Assembly: GCA_947448135.1 (NCBI GenBank)
Contig: CANFLZ010000003.1
Coordinates: forward strand, 1-64,000
Direction of reading: 5' to 3'
Length of the DNA: 64,000 nucleotides
Source of the DNA: Flavobacteriales bacterium
GTDB lineage: Bacteria > Bacteroidota > Bacteroidia > Flavobacteriales_D > Sanyastnellaceae
Below the pieces are notes generated by a model. The model searched no databases and was not told the origin of the DNA. It saw nothing but the letters and a program-made list of their open reading frames with translations. Positions 8,717-17,224 of the stretch are shown piece after piece; position 1 is the first letter of the stretch, and each line of letters starts with the position of its first letter. A program made the translations under genes and the position numbers.

Positions 8717-9979
8717 ATGAAGAAAAGAGTCTTGTTTCGCGTTCTGTTTGTGGTTTTGATTGGTTCTGTGTTGGGCTACTATTGGTATTCTTTCCGCCAA
8801 CATCTAAAATCTACATCCAATGCAGTGGAACATTTGGATGCAAGAACTGAATGGGTTTTGGTACTTCAAAATTGGAACAACGTGGGTGATTGGATCAAGG
8901 CCGATTCTACTTCTCAATTGCGTCAAATGGCTGTTTCGGATATCCGACAATGGCAAAATTGGTGTGCACAATTCCCCGAGGTGAAAAAGATGTTTGAAGG
9001 TCATCCGGTTTATTTGGGTTTTGGTAGTGGGCTCTCCAAAAATGTTGTTTGGTATTGGGGCATTCCTGACAAGTGGTCGGACAAAGAGGTGGAGCATTTG
9101 GTGCAGCTCATTCCCAATTTAAAAATTTGGGGAGATGTTTTGGTGTGGTCGATGGATCGGGGTTGTTTGGATCAACTTCAATTGGCCAGTGAAGAGCAAT
9201 CTTTGCTTTGGAGTGAGTTTATTGATGAATTGGACGAGTCACATGCCGTTGGTTGGGTGTCTCATTTTGATCATCAAATCATGGCTTTGGATTTTGACCA
9301 ATTTGAATGGGTGGGTTTGTTATCGGCAGATTCTACGAAGAGTATGCCTGCTGCGATTCAATGGGATAGCACATTGCGTGTGAGCAACCAGGCATTGCGT
9401 AGTTTTTGTGTCGCCGCTCCTGAATGGAATTTGGATTCTGCTTTGCGGGCGAGCTTCAAAGTTTTTTCTTCCGATACAGCTTGCGATTGTGATACCTGGG
9501 AGTCTTGGACACAATGGCAATCGCCTCAATGGTTTTTTGAGCAATTTCCGACGGGTTGGGTAGCGGTGCAAAGACCCAAATCAAACCCTAAAAAATTCTT
9601 GTCTCCATTGTTAAAAGATACAACTCAAAAGATCATGCAGCTGCTTCATCCTACAAACTTGCCACCGTTGACGCAAGCAAATGCTCCTCAAGGTTGGCGA
9701 TTGATGAATCGGACGCAAAATGCGCTATGGGTTGTTGCAACAGACTCTGCGTCTTTAATGGCTTTTCAAGAGGATTCTACACAGTCTTTGTTCATGTCTT
9801 TCCCCGCTTCAGAGCAACGTCACTTGTATCGTGAGATGTGGCAAGGTCAAAATTTCTCGGAAGATTTTTCTTGGGTAAAAGGAAAGAAATGGTTGGCTCA
9901 ATCGGGTAAAGGAGAACTCAATATTTTTGCTTCTGATAGGAATGACAGAAGAATCGTTCAGATTCGAATTATAAAATAA
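8717..9979 (+). CDS. Trp-rich membrane-anchored protein of unknown function
   Basis: 420 residues. One N-terminal hydrophobic helix (residues about 5-24, LFRVLFVVLIGSVLGYYWYSF) anchors it, with the remainder presumably periplasmic. The body is unusually rich in tryptophan (for example QNWNNVGDWIK, RQWQNWCAQ, SWTQWQSPQWFF) and carries no motif I recognise. It is transcribed divergently from the DUF5686 gene and ends inside the 3' end of dnaG (11-base convergent overlap). No operon partner. It is a real gene by its length, signal anchor and promoter, but its role cannot be inferred. Confidence 0.75.
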   Translation: MKKRVLFRVLFVVLIGSVLGYYWYSFRQHLKSTSNAVEHLDARTEWVLVLQNWNNVGDWIKADSTSQLRQMAVSDIRQWQNWCAQFPEVKKMFEGHPVYLGFGSGLSKNVVWYWGIPDKWSDKEVEHLVQLIPNLKIWGDVLVWSMDRGCLDQLQLASEEQSLLWSEFIDELDESHAVGWVSHFDHQIMALDFDQFEWVGLLSADSTKSMPAAIQWDSTLRVSNQALRSFCVAAPEWNLDSALRASFKVFSSDTACDCDTWESWTQWQSPQWFFEQFPTGWVAVQRPKSNPKKFLSPLLKDTTQKIMQLLHPTNLPPLTQANAPQGWRLMNRTQNALWVVATDSASLMAFQEDSTQSLFMSFPASEQRHLYREMWQGQNFSEDFSWVKGKKWLAQSGKGELNIFASDRNDRRIVQIRIIK

Positions 9980-11960
9980 CCGTTCCAAAATATTGGGCCA
10001 ATTGCATTTTGATTTTTTCCAATTGCATTTTGTCCTCGAGTAAAGTGAAAATGGTGTCGTGATTATCTCCCAACTCTTCGATGTTTTGGGTTGTGTCTTG
10101 TAACAATTTTTTTACCTTGATCAACTTCAACCGGTTGACAGCATCCAAGCATGCTTTGGTTAAATTTCTGTCTTCTGTTTCTGTAAAGATGTTGTGCGCT
10201 TCCCAATTTTTGCTGAGCTCGTTCGGTATAGTGATTAAATCGGTCACCATCTGACGAATGGAGGGATCTTCGTGGTAGGTAAAGTGCTTGATATCGGGGT
10301 AATTCATTTCATCAATGAAACGCATGTACTCCTGGTAAATATCGCGCAGCAATTGATTTTCCAATTGCATGTTGTCTTTTTCCAAAGCAGCGATGATAAC
10401 CTCCGCGGCTGCTACTGTCTGGGTTTTTGGGTGATCTGGGTCTTCCGGATTCTGCTCAACAACCCATTCTATTGGATAATCTCCAAATGAGAAAAGCAAT
10501 CGAATGATCTCTTTTTCTTGAATGAAAGTGCTAAAGGAATGTCCTATTTCTGGATCAACAGGTTCCGCTTCTTGTGGCGCTTCAGTTGGTAAAACTTGTC
10601 GCTCAGCGGGTGTGAATTTTTGCTTTTTTAAGGTCTGATTCAACTGATACACCAAGCTTTCTTGGGTGACATTGAGCAAGTGGCTGCACTCCTGCAAGTA
10701 CACCTCGCGTTGAATGACATCAGGAATGATGGAAATGGTTTGTACAATATCCTTGATCAATTCCGCACGCTTCAAAGGATCCTTTCCGGCTTCTTCTAAA
10801 AGCAATTTAGTTTTGAATCGAACAAAATCAACGGCATTTGATTTCAGGAATTGCTCAATGGTATCTTGATCATTTTTGCGGGCAAAACTATCGGGGTCAT
10901 CTCCATCGGGGAAAAGAACGACACGGACGTTCATCCCTTGTTTCAATATCATTTCGATGCTGCGCAAACTGGCTTTGATACCAGCGGCATCACCATCGAA
11001 AAGAACCGTAATGTTTTTGGTGTAACGTACAATTTTTTTGATGTGACCTTCGGTCAAACTTGTTCCGCAGCTGGCCACTACATTGGTGATTCCGGCTTGG
11101 TACAATGAGATCACGTCGGTATAACCTTCAACCAAATAACAGACGTCTTCTTTGACGATGGTGTTTTTGGCGAGATGAAGACCATACAAAACGTCACTCT
11201 TATGAAAGAGCTCACTCTCCGGACTATTGATGTATTTGGCACCCTTGAGGTCGGCTTGCAATGTTCTTCCCGCAAAAGCGATGACTTTACCTGACTCACT
11301 GTGAATGGTGAACATCACGCGATCTCGAAAAGCGTCGTAGATGCGGCCCTCTTTTTTCTCTGCTTCGGGATCGGAATTTTCTTCAACGTCTTTTTGTTTC
11401 AGCAATCCAGCTTTGACAAATAGAGCGAGGTTGTGTCCTGCTTCTTCCGCGGCTTTCTTCAAGTGATCCCAACCGGCAGGGGCGTATCCCAATTGCCAGG
11501 TGGCCATGGTTTCCGGTCTGAATCCCCTTTCTTGAAAATAACTCAGTCCAATGGCTTGTCCATTTTCTGTTTCATGCAATTGATGTTGAAACCAATTGTT
11601 GGCAAATTCTACAACGCGTGATAATTGCTCACGCTCCGTTTTTTCTTGCTTTTGTGTGTCGCTTTCTTCTTCCTCTTCAATCGGAATCTGATAACGCTGT
11701 GCCAACCAGCGCAAGGCTTCTGGATAGGTCAACTTTTGATGTTGCATCAAAAAGTCGATGACGTTTCCTCCTTTTCCAGAACTAAAATCCTTGTATATGC
11801 CTTTGCTGGGAACGACGTAAAAACTGGGTGTTCTTTCACTGCTAAACGGCGAAAGGCCCTTATAACTTTTCCCTGATTTCTTGAGTGCGACAAATTCACC
11901 CACCACATCTTCGATGATGGCAGCTTGGTATATGAGATCGATGGTATTTCTTGAAATCAT
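9969..11960 (-). CDS. dnaG: DNA primase DnaG
   Basis: 663 residues from ATG 11960, where the conserved primase N terminus (ISRNTIDLIYQAAIIEDVVGE) begins; the frame stays open 177 bases further without homology. It makes RNA primers at the replication fork. Domains: N-terminal zinc-ribbon region (about 30-75), catalytic core with the TOPRIM glutamate in LVEGYTDV (E278) and the metal site FDGDAAG (322-324), and a C-terminal helicase-binding region. The four zinc ligands are absent: positions of Cys/His/Cys/Cys read S37, S40, D58 and S61 (GLSPFSSERTPSF, YKDFSSGKGG). This also occurs in related Bacteroidota primases as I know them. A near -7 box TATCTTTA lies at 11968-11975. Confidence 0.95.
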   Translation of the reverse strand: MISRNTIDLIYQAAIIEDVVGEFVALKKSGKSYKGLSPFSSERTPSFYVVPSKGIYKDFSSGKGGNVIDFLMQHQKLTYPEALRWLAQRYQIPIEEEEESDTQKQEKTEREQLSRVVEFANNWFQHQLHETENGQAIGLSYFQERGFRPETMATWQLGYAPAGWDHLKKAAEEAGHNLALFVKAGLLKQKDVEENSDPEAEKKEGRIYDAFRDRVMFTIHSESGKVIAFAGRTLQADLKGAKYINSPESELFHKSDVLYGLHLAKNTIVKEDVCYLVEGYTDVISLYQAGITNVVASCGTSLTEGHIKKIVRYTKNITVLFDGDAAGIKASLRSIEMILKQGMNVRVVLFPDGDDPDSFARKNDQDTIEQFLKSNAVDFVRFKTKLLLEEAGKDPLKRAELIKDIVQTISIIPDVIQREVYLQECSHLLNVTQESLVYQLNQTLKKQKFTPAERQVLPTEAPQEAEPVDPEIGHSFSTFIQEKEIIRLLFSFGDYPIEWVVEQNPEDPDHPKTQTVAAAEVIIAALEKDNMQLENQLLRDIYQEYMRFIDEMNYPDIKHFTYHEDPSIRQMVTDLITIPNELSKNWEAHNIFTETEDRNLTKACLDAVNRLKLIKVKKLLQDTTQNIEELGDNHDTIFTLLEDKMQLEKIKMQLAQYFGTVIL

Positions 11961-12055
11961 GGGTCGATAAAGATAATAAAGGGAGGGATTGGATTCAGTA
12001 GAAATACGGAACTGAGATTTGAAAAAACGAAGCAATTTTGAAAAAAATGTTTGTG

Positions 12056-12403
12056 ATGAAAAAGCTATGGGTTGTTTTTCTTGGGGTTTTCTTATCGCTT
12101 GTGAGTTATTCACAATCCGAGAAATCTTTACAATCATGGAGTAGAAATAGCGGCGATTGCGTCATATTTCCCAATCCAACCCCTATGGGTCATGATGCGT
12201 ATATTCAAGCGGATTGGGACTTGGATGAATGGGTGACATTTTGGATTGTCAATAGCAAAGGCGAAGCGGAACAAGGTTATGGACAGGCCCAAGAAGGGGG
12301 TCGCATTCGTGTACGCGGTCAGCAACGCCCAGCAGGCATTTACACCATCCGTTGGAAAAACGCCAATGGCATGTGGAGGCAGGTGAAATGGGTTATAGGG
12401 TAA
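12056..12403 (+). CDS. Small secreted protein resembling a free-standing T9SS sorting domain
   Basis: 115 residues with a signal peptide (MKKLWVVFLGVFLSLVSYSQ). After a short linker the whole mature protein resembles a T9SS type A sorting domain: FPNPTPMG near residue 43, then alternating strands ending in PAGIYTIRWKN and VKWVIG. No cargo domain precedes it. Starts at ATG 12056 (best signal peptide) or ATG 12047; a box CAATTTTG at 12033-12040 supports a start very close to either. It is divergent from dnaG, with its 5' end over the unused upstream extension of that frame. Either a minimal secreted protein or a decayed remnant of a larger cargo. Confidence 0.6.
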   Translation: MKKLWVVFLGVFLSLVSYSQSEKSLQSWSRNSGDCVIFPNPTPMGHDAYIQADWDLDEWVTFWIVNSKGEAEQGYGQAQEGGRIRVRGQQRPAGIYTIRWKNANGMWRQVKWVIG

Positions 12404-12950
12404 ATCGGTGAATCGGTGGATCTGTAGGGGCGAATTGACATTCGCCCGGTGAATCGATGGATCGGTAAATCAGGGGGTGGTATAAATTATAGGCTATTCC
12501 TATATTTTATGTGTTTCATTACATCTTATTTTGCTTGTGTTTTGCAAAATGAGCGAGACAAATAGTTACGAGAAATTGTCAATATGGAAGGAGTCATTGA
12601 GACTAAGTATTTTCATTTACAAGAACATTAGGAAGAGTACTTGGACCGATTTATCCTTGATACAACAGATTAGACGATCTATGACTTCTGTTACTTTGAA
12701 TATTGCAGAAGGAATGTCCAGAAAAACCAAAAAAGAAAAAGAACATTTTTTGACAATCGCTTTTGCCTCTTGCATGGAAACCAGAGCCATACTTAGTATC
12801 ATTCAGGAACTCAATGATCAACCATTCAATGTCGCAACTCTCAAAGACGAAATAGGTATATTGTCCAGAAGAATTTCTGCATTTCGCAAAGTCGTAAACT
12901 GACCCCATCCACCGATATACCGATTCACGGATCCACCGATTCACCAATCC
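12403..12950. repeat. Inverted-repeat-bounded unit carrying the four-helix-bundle gene
   Basis: The gene at 12549-12902 is flanked by AATCGG-rich arms. GGTGAATCGGTGGATC at 12407-12422 is repeated perfectly inverted at 12930-12945. The left arm also has an 8-bp hairpin GGGCGAAT-TGAC-ATTCGCCC at 12428-12447 and further degenerate copies (GGTGAATCGATGGATCGG). The right arm holds ACCGATATACCGATTCAC at 12911-12928, which recurs at 20324. The arrangement resembles the arms of 23S rRNA intervening sequences or REP-type units; mobility is inferred. Confidence 0.7.
12549..12902 (+). CDS. Four-helix-bundle protein of the 23S rRNA intervening-sequence (S23/Avd-like) family
   Basis: 117 residues from ATG 12549. 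The opening YEKLSIWKESLRLSIFIYK and the later QIRRSMTSVTLNIAEGMSRKTKKEKEHFLTIAFASCMETRAIL match the four-helix-bundle family found inside 23S rRNA intervening sequences and, distantly, the Avd accessory proteins of diversity-generating retroelements. The protein is a basic antiparallel helical bundle that forms pentamers in solved relatives; its role outside rRNA is not known. No reverse transcriptase is nearby, so this is not a retroelement. It is enclosed by inverted repeats, and this whole unit lies between two unrelated genes. Confidence 0.88.
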   Translation: MSETNSYEKLSIWKESLRLSIFIYKNIRKSTWTDLSLIQQIRRSMTSVTLNIAEGMSRKTKKEKEHFLTIAFASCMETRAILSIIQELNDQPFNVATLKDEIGILSRRISAFRKVVN

Positions 12951-12951
12951 C

Positions 12952-14475
12952 CTACTCCTTCACAAAAGTGCAATTCTCCAAAAATGAATTGTCTTGATCA
13001 AAAGCCTTGATGATGTAAACGCCTGGTGCGAGGCTTTCGGTGTTGATCGTGACTTGCTGTCTTCCGCTCACAGATTCCAAATGCACTACTTGTCCAATGG
13101 AGTTGATGATTTGAAGTTTGGCATTCTGGGCGGACGCGTTCAATTTTAAGGTAAACTCGCTGGTGCAAGGATTAGGGAATGTGATTATTTTCTCTGGCTC
13201 CTGGTTGGCTGGCTCTTCCACTCCGCTGATGCTGCAACCGCTGTACACCAAATCACCACAAGCATCGGTGCGGATATACCAAGGAAATACCTCGTTATTG
13301 GTTAAAATAGAACCACTGAGAGAAAATCCATGATCGGGCATTTCCATCAAATATCCCGTATCTAACATCACGTTGGAAATACTTACAGTGGAACTGTCCA
13401 AATCCAAAACATAACTCTTTTGCCAGGCAATGCTATGGGTGGTTGTATCAAACATGATCAGCTTTGAACCCAAGCTTACACTATCACTATGATCCGACAA
13501 GATCAGTATCCCTTGTTCGGTCATGATGGGTTTATAAAGCTGCCAAGCAATTTGTGTCAGCGCATTGGGATCTTCTAAAAGCAGAACTGGGTCTGCATCA
13601 ATGTTGGCTTTGTAATACACCTGCATTTTTGCATCTGTCTGGGTATACTCACTTAACGCCTCTTCCCGCACAATGTAATACCCCAATCCCTCATTCAATA
13701 CCCACGAATAGGCCGATTTGTCGCCCATAAAATTCAAAGACAACAAGTTCCCATCCAGATCCAATTTCGCAAAAAAGAGTTTCGAACCCCAAATTGTATC
13801 GGTGCCCGGATAAAATTGCATGGCTCCTCCACTGATGTGAATTTCATCATTCACCACCCCGATGTAGGAGGGAATGCCCCAATCATAAAAATATCCATTG
13901 GGAGAATTTTCAAAAATTCCCGGATAGGTTTTTTTGAAAATGACATTTCCTGCAGCATCCAATTTCATCAAACTTAATTCCCGGGTACTGCACTGAAAAT
14001 CGTTGGGATACCCATAATTGCCAGTGCCGTACAAATTACCCGTTAAGGAATCCTCACACCACCAAAATGGCCATCCGTCGGTTGCGGTCAATGAATCCAT
14101 AAGATTGATCGACCAACCCACTTGAAGATCATCATTAAATTTTATTGCTAAAAGCTTTGAATTTTCAGTGGCCAGAAAATATCCATTGTGAATTTTAAAT
14201 ATGCCTTGATACATTGCGCGAGTAGGTTCTGTGAAGTGAATGGTATTGATATCTTCTCGTAACATCTGATCATCCCATGCCACAATACTCAGTTGATTGG
14301 GTACCCCTGAACCGTATTTTTGAATGGCGTTGTAATATTTACCGTCTTTGAGGAAACTACCAACAGGAGCTGTCCAAGCACTGCAAGAATCCATGATGAA
14401 ATTCCAGTATACTTGCCCCTGTGATGCAGAGGTAATCCATAGAGAAAACCCCAATAAGATCAGTACTTTTTTCAT
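12952..14475 (-). CDS. T9SS-secreted protein of unknown function
   Basis: 507 residues with a signal peptide (MKKVLILLGFSLWITSASQGQ) and a C-terminal T9SS type A domain beginning at ITFPNPCTSEFTLKL about 80 residues from the end and finishing LAPGVYIIKAF...TFVKE. The middle has repeated phrases like GNLYGTGNYGYPNDFQ and KLDLDGNLLSLNFMG, the style of Bacteroidota secreted proteins with beta-propeller-like repeats, but I cannot name a fold. The start codon overlaps the stop of the upstream beta-helix gene by four bases (ATGA), so the two are translationally coupled. Confidence 0.78.
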   Translation of the reverse strand: MKKVLILLGFSLWITSASQGQVYWNFIMDSCSAWTAPVGSFLKDGKYYNAIQKYGSGVPNQLSIVAWDDQMLREDINTIHFTEPTRAMYQGIFKIHNGYFLATENSKLLAIKFNDDLQVGWSINLMDSLTATDGWPFWWCEDSLTGNLYGTGNYGYPNDFQCSTRELSLMKLDAAGNVIFKKTYPGIFENSPNGYFYDWGIPSYIGVVNDEIHISGGAMQFYPGTDTIWGSKLFFAKLDLDGNLLSLNFMGDKSAYSWVLNEGLGYYIVREEALSEYTQTDAKMQVYYKANIDADPVLLLEDPNALTQIAWQLYKPIMTEQGILILSDHSDSVSLGSKLIMFDTTTHSIAWQKSYVLDLDSSTVSISNVMLDTGYLMEMPDHGFSLSGSILTNNEVFPWYIRTDACGDLVYSGCSISGVEEPANQEPEKIITFPNPCTSEFTLKLNASAQNAKLQIINSIGQVVHLESVSGRQQVTINTESLAPGVYIIKAFDQDNSFLENCTFVKE

Positions 14476-16559
14476 TTTTGAAGGATTAGTTTGTGGTTAA
14501 ATATCTCGCCCGTTTGCATGTTTGTGAGCCTCACGGCATACAATCCATTGTCAAAGTCATGGGCATTTATTACGAAAACCGATTGCCCCATGTTGCCAAT
14601 TTTATTATAAACACATTGTCCGATTTCATTCATGATTTCAACATTGTAATTCCCCAAAGGAACTGATACTGTGAAAAAAGACTCGGAACATGGGTTTGGG
14701 TATATGTTTGAATTCAATTTATAGTTCGATATGGATTCTGAACTGACACTTCTGGTTTCCACCTCTTCCAGAATTATATCGAAATGATGGTATAAGGTAT
14801 CCCCAAAGAAATGAGAAACCAAATTTCTCGAAATCGGGGTTAAATCGGGATTCTGACTATTGTAATCTTCCAAAGAAAGCGCTGTCGTAGACAGGTCATG
14901 GGCAACGCCAATCACTTGATTGAGTTCCAATTTCTGGCTAGGCAGCAAGTTAAAATTAGACACCTGTTGATTAAATAAATTCTCTGCTTCATCTGCATCA
15001 CCATTCATTGTTAAATCAATGATTGCATTTCTAAAGTCAGAGTAAAACAATGAAGGATCGACGTACAAGTGTAAGATAGAATCTTTACTTGCCTGAGACA
15101 ACAAACTATCGGGAGTTAATCGAATCTCATTGAGCATGCGCTGGTGTTCTTCTTCCAAATAATTCAATTGCCCGAACAGGTAATCCTTGCTGCTCCATAC
15201 ATTTACCCCTTGATATACAATCGCCTTTTCAAATTCTGTCAAGGAAACGATTCGATTGTCCAAATCCTGCTTGAGTTCATAATTTGACATGGCGGAAGAA
15301 TTATAAGATAATATTTGCGCCAACAGATAATTGGGCATATTCTGATTATTGATGGATTTCTGCAAAGCGTCTATCGATAAATAAGGACTCGCCTCAATCA
15401 CGGGATACAACTCCTCTAATACCGATTGAAAATCGGCACTTTCGATGATAGAAATCAAATCAGAGGAATTACCGCCATCCTTGGTCTCATTCCAATAATC
15501 CCAAGTAGTTTGATAAATCATCTTATTTTGAGATAAATTTCCAGATAAAGAAAAGGTGGAGCAGTCCAACTGATATGATGTATTATTCAGAGTTACCCCA
15601 GCGATCTCAATATCCGTCAAATTCATTTGAACTCCAGGTACCCTGAAGTAACCAAAAGATGTCGTCAAATTATAAATATCGTCAAACGATTCGACACTGT
15701 GATTAAATGAATTGTGGGGATCCTTCAAATTCTTCTGCTGGGTGGGTAGACCAAGTAGAGAATTTTGTGCCTGGGGTAAAACCACTATGTCTTTGCCGTT
15801 TCCTAGAAAATTATTGCAATAGAATTTAACACCATTCAACTGATTCACTTTATTCTGTCCCTGACATTTTACCGCACGCTTCATATTGGTAAATGTATTT
15901 CTTACAATTTCACCAGTAGTTGTACTGCAATTGTACAAAATTAAACCATGCTCCGTAGCGTTCGAATTCGCAGTTACAATAGAATTAATCGGAAAACCAT
16001 TGAATGATTTATTCATATTGAAATAATTGTCTTTTATTTCTATTCCAGCAGAACAATTAAACAAATAGACTCCATAAGCGACATTCGCGATATTGTTGTT
16101 GGGAGACTCCGTAAAAATGACATTACCGACAACAAATGGTGCATTTTGGTTGGTTGATAACCAATAATCTGCAGGTAAATTTAATAATCGGCAATCACGT
16201 ATTTGAACTATTTGACTATTACTTAAAACAAAAATATTTCTATAATTCAGAAAATCGGTTTTAGCAATTTCAATAGCCCTTGAATTTGTCATTACTATAC
16301 CACGCGTGAAGCCTACAAACTTGGAAACATTTGATCCGTCCATATTGCTCTGATTACCGACCACTCTGATATTTGCATTATTTGCGATTAGCCCAACCAA
16401 TTCTTGACCTGCAAAAAAATCATATCTAGAATTTGCAAATGTGCAATTCACAAATTCATATTTGGTCATAACATTATTATTTCCTACTTCCACTCTATAA
16501 TTTGAATGAGTCATATAACTCGGATAATTGGGAGAGATTTTAAATTCAGAACATTCCAT
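14472..16559 (-). CDS. Beta-helix T9SS protein, C-terminal frame of a frameshifted gene
   Basis: The open frame gives 695 residues but lacks a signal peptide. The first 230 residues show short Asn-rich turns spaced like a right-handed parallel beta helix (GLIANNANIRVVGNQ, GVYLFNCSAGIEIKDNYF, GLILYNCSTTTGEIVRNTF). A helical region follows, and the last 80 residues are a T9SS type A sorting domain (IYPNPCSESFFTV...NHKLILQK). The signal peptide is in the neighbouring frame at 16511-17224. A -1 shift at the heptamer 16538-16544 would join the two into one protein of about 917 residues. The N-terminal ATG at 16559 is therefore probably not the native start. Confidence 0.8.
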   Translation of the reverse strand: MECSEFKISPNYPSYMTHSNYRVEVGNNNVMTKYEFVNCTFANSRYDFFAGQELVGLIANNANIRVVGNQSNMDGSNVSKFVGFTRGIVMTNSRAIEIAKTDFLNYRNIFVLSNSQIVQIRDCRLLNLPADYWLSTNQNAPFVVGNVIFTESPNNNIANVAYGVYLFNCSAGIEIKDNYFNMNKSFNGFPINSIVTANSNATEHGLILYNCSTTTGEIVRNTFTNMKRAVKCQGQNKVNQLNGVKFYCNNFLGNGKDIVVLPQAQNSLLGLPTQQKNLKDPHNSFNHSVESFDDIYNLTTSFGYFRVPGVQMNLTDIEIAGVTLNNTSYQLDCSTFSLSGNLSQNKMIYQTTWDYWNETKDGGNSSDLISIIESADFQSVLEELYPVIEASPYLSIDALQKSINNQNMPNYLLAQILSYNSSAMSNYELKQDLDNRIVSLTEFEKAIVYQGVNVWSSKDYLFGQLNYLEEEHQRMLNEIRLTPDSLLSQASKDSILHLYVDPSLFYSDFRNAIIDLTMNGDADEAENLFNQQVSNFNLLPSQKLELNQVIGVAHDLSTTALSLEDYNSQNPDLTPISRNLVSHFFGDTLYHHFDIILEEVETRSVSSESISNYKLNSNIYPNPCSESFFTVSVPLGNYNVEIMNEIGQCVYNKIGNMGQSVFVINAHDFDNGLYAVRLTNMQTGEIFNHKLILQK

Positions 16560-17224
16560 GATTGGCCTGCACTAGATGTAATAATCCAGCTCCCATCTGA
16601 TGGAAGACTATTTGGTGATAAGGATATAGTCTGTCCGGAGCAAATATTGGCATTTGAAATACCCAAAGACAAATTGTATCCTTGAGTAGGTATCAAAGTA
16701 ATTTGATTTGTGCAAGAAGTGTATCCATCCGGCATGGTAACGGTTGCCGTATAGGTAGTAGTATATGAAGGATTCGCAATAGGAGAGATACTATTCGAAT
16801 TATTTAAACCATAAGATGGACTCCATGAGACCGTATAGCCAGAAGGAAGATTTGCAATTCCCAATTGCAAGCCACTAGAAGGAAGGCAATATTGAAGGGT
16901 ATCATTGTTAATTGCTTGCCCATTCACAGTCAACTGTGAAGGTAACACGAAAACATCAAACGGGGGTGAACTTGTGTTGCATTGAGCTGAAACAACATAA
17001 TTTCCTGGATCAATATTCCATGAATCAAAATAATAAACCCCATCAATTTCCACCACATGGACACCGAAGAAAGTATTGGCATTACAACCCGCACACTCTA
17101 AAGGAGTCAAATAATTTTGACAAACGTACATTGGCGCACAAACAGTCATTGGCTGTTGAGCATATATTTTTATCGAAACCGTTAAAACCGAAATAAATAA
17201 AAGGAGATTTTTAAATTTACTCAT
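16511..17224 (-). CDS. Signal-peptide-bearing N-terminal frame of the beta-helix T9SS protein
   Basis: 237 residues: a signal peptide (MSKFKNLLLFISVLTVSIKIYAQ), a Cys-rich stretch (CAPMYVCQNYLTPLECAGC), then Ig-like or PKD-like strands of the gliding-motility-associated secreted type (PSGYTVSWSPSYGL, YTTTYTATVTMPDG). It has no sorting domain and stops abruptly at 16511, eight residues after the heptamer where the other frame takes over. Alone it would be a soluble periplasmic fragment. Most simply it is the front half of a single gene 14472-17224 that is either programmed to shift frame, mutated, or mis-sequenced. Confidence 0.75.
   Translation of the reverse strand: MSKFKNLLLFISVLTVSIKIYAQQPMTVCAPMYVCQNYLTPLECAGCNANTFFGVHVVEIDGVYYFDSWNIDPGNYVVSAQCNTSSPPFDVFVLPSQLTVNGQAINNDTLQYCLPSSGLQLGIANLPSGYTVSWSPSYGLNNSNSISPIANPSYTTTYTATVTMPDGYTSCTNQITLIPTQGYNLSLGISNANICSGQTISLSPNSLPSDGSWIITSSAGQSWNVLNLKSLPIIRVI
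16538..16544 (-). other. Slippery heptamer at the frame junction
   Basis: Read on the minus strand, the upstream frame is AAT-TTA-AAA, so the bases form T-TTA-AAA, a canonical X-XXY-YYZ site for -1 slippage. Slipping one base back gives ATC-TCT-CCC, exactly the downstream frame (ISPNYPSYM). No strong downstream stem is evident. Confidence 0.6.

Noticed and set aside
8627-8803. Long N terminus of the DUF5686 protein
   Set aside because: The extra 59 codons precede a perfect signal peptide and overlap the start of the divergent gene.
11961-12137. Long N terminus of DnaG
   Set aside because: Primase homology starts at the internal methionine; the extra part overlaps the signal peptide of the divergent gene.
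12549-12902. Diversity-generating retroelement accessory gene
   Set aside because: The four-helix protein resembles Avd, but there is no reverse transcriptase, template repeat or variable repeat within the window.
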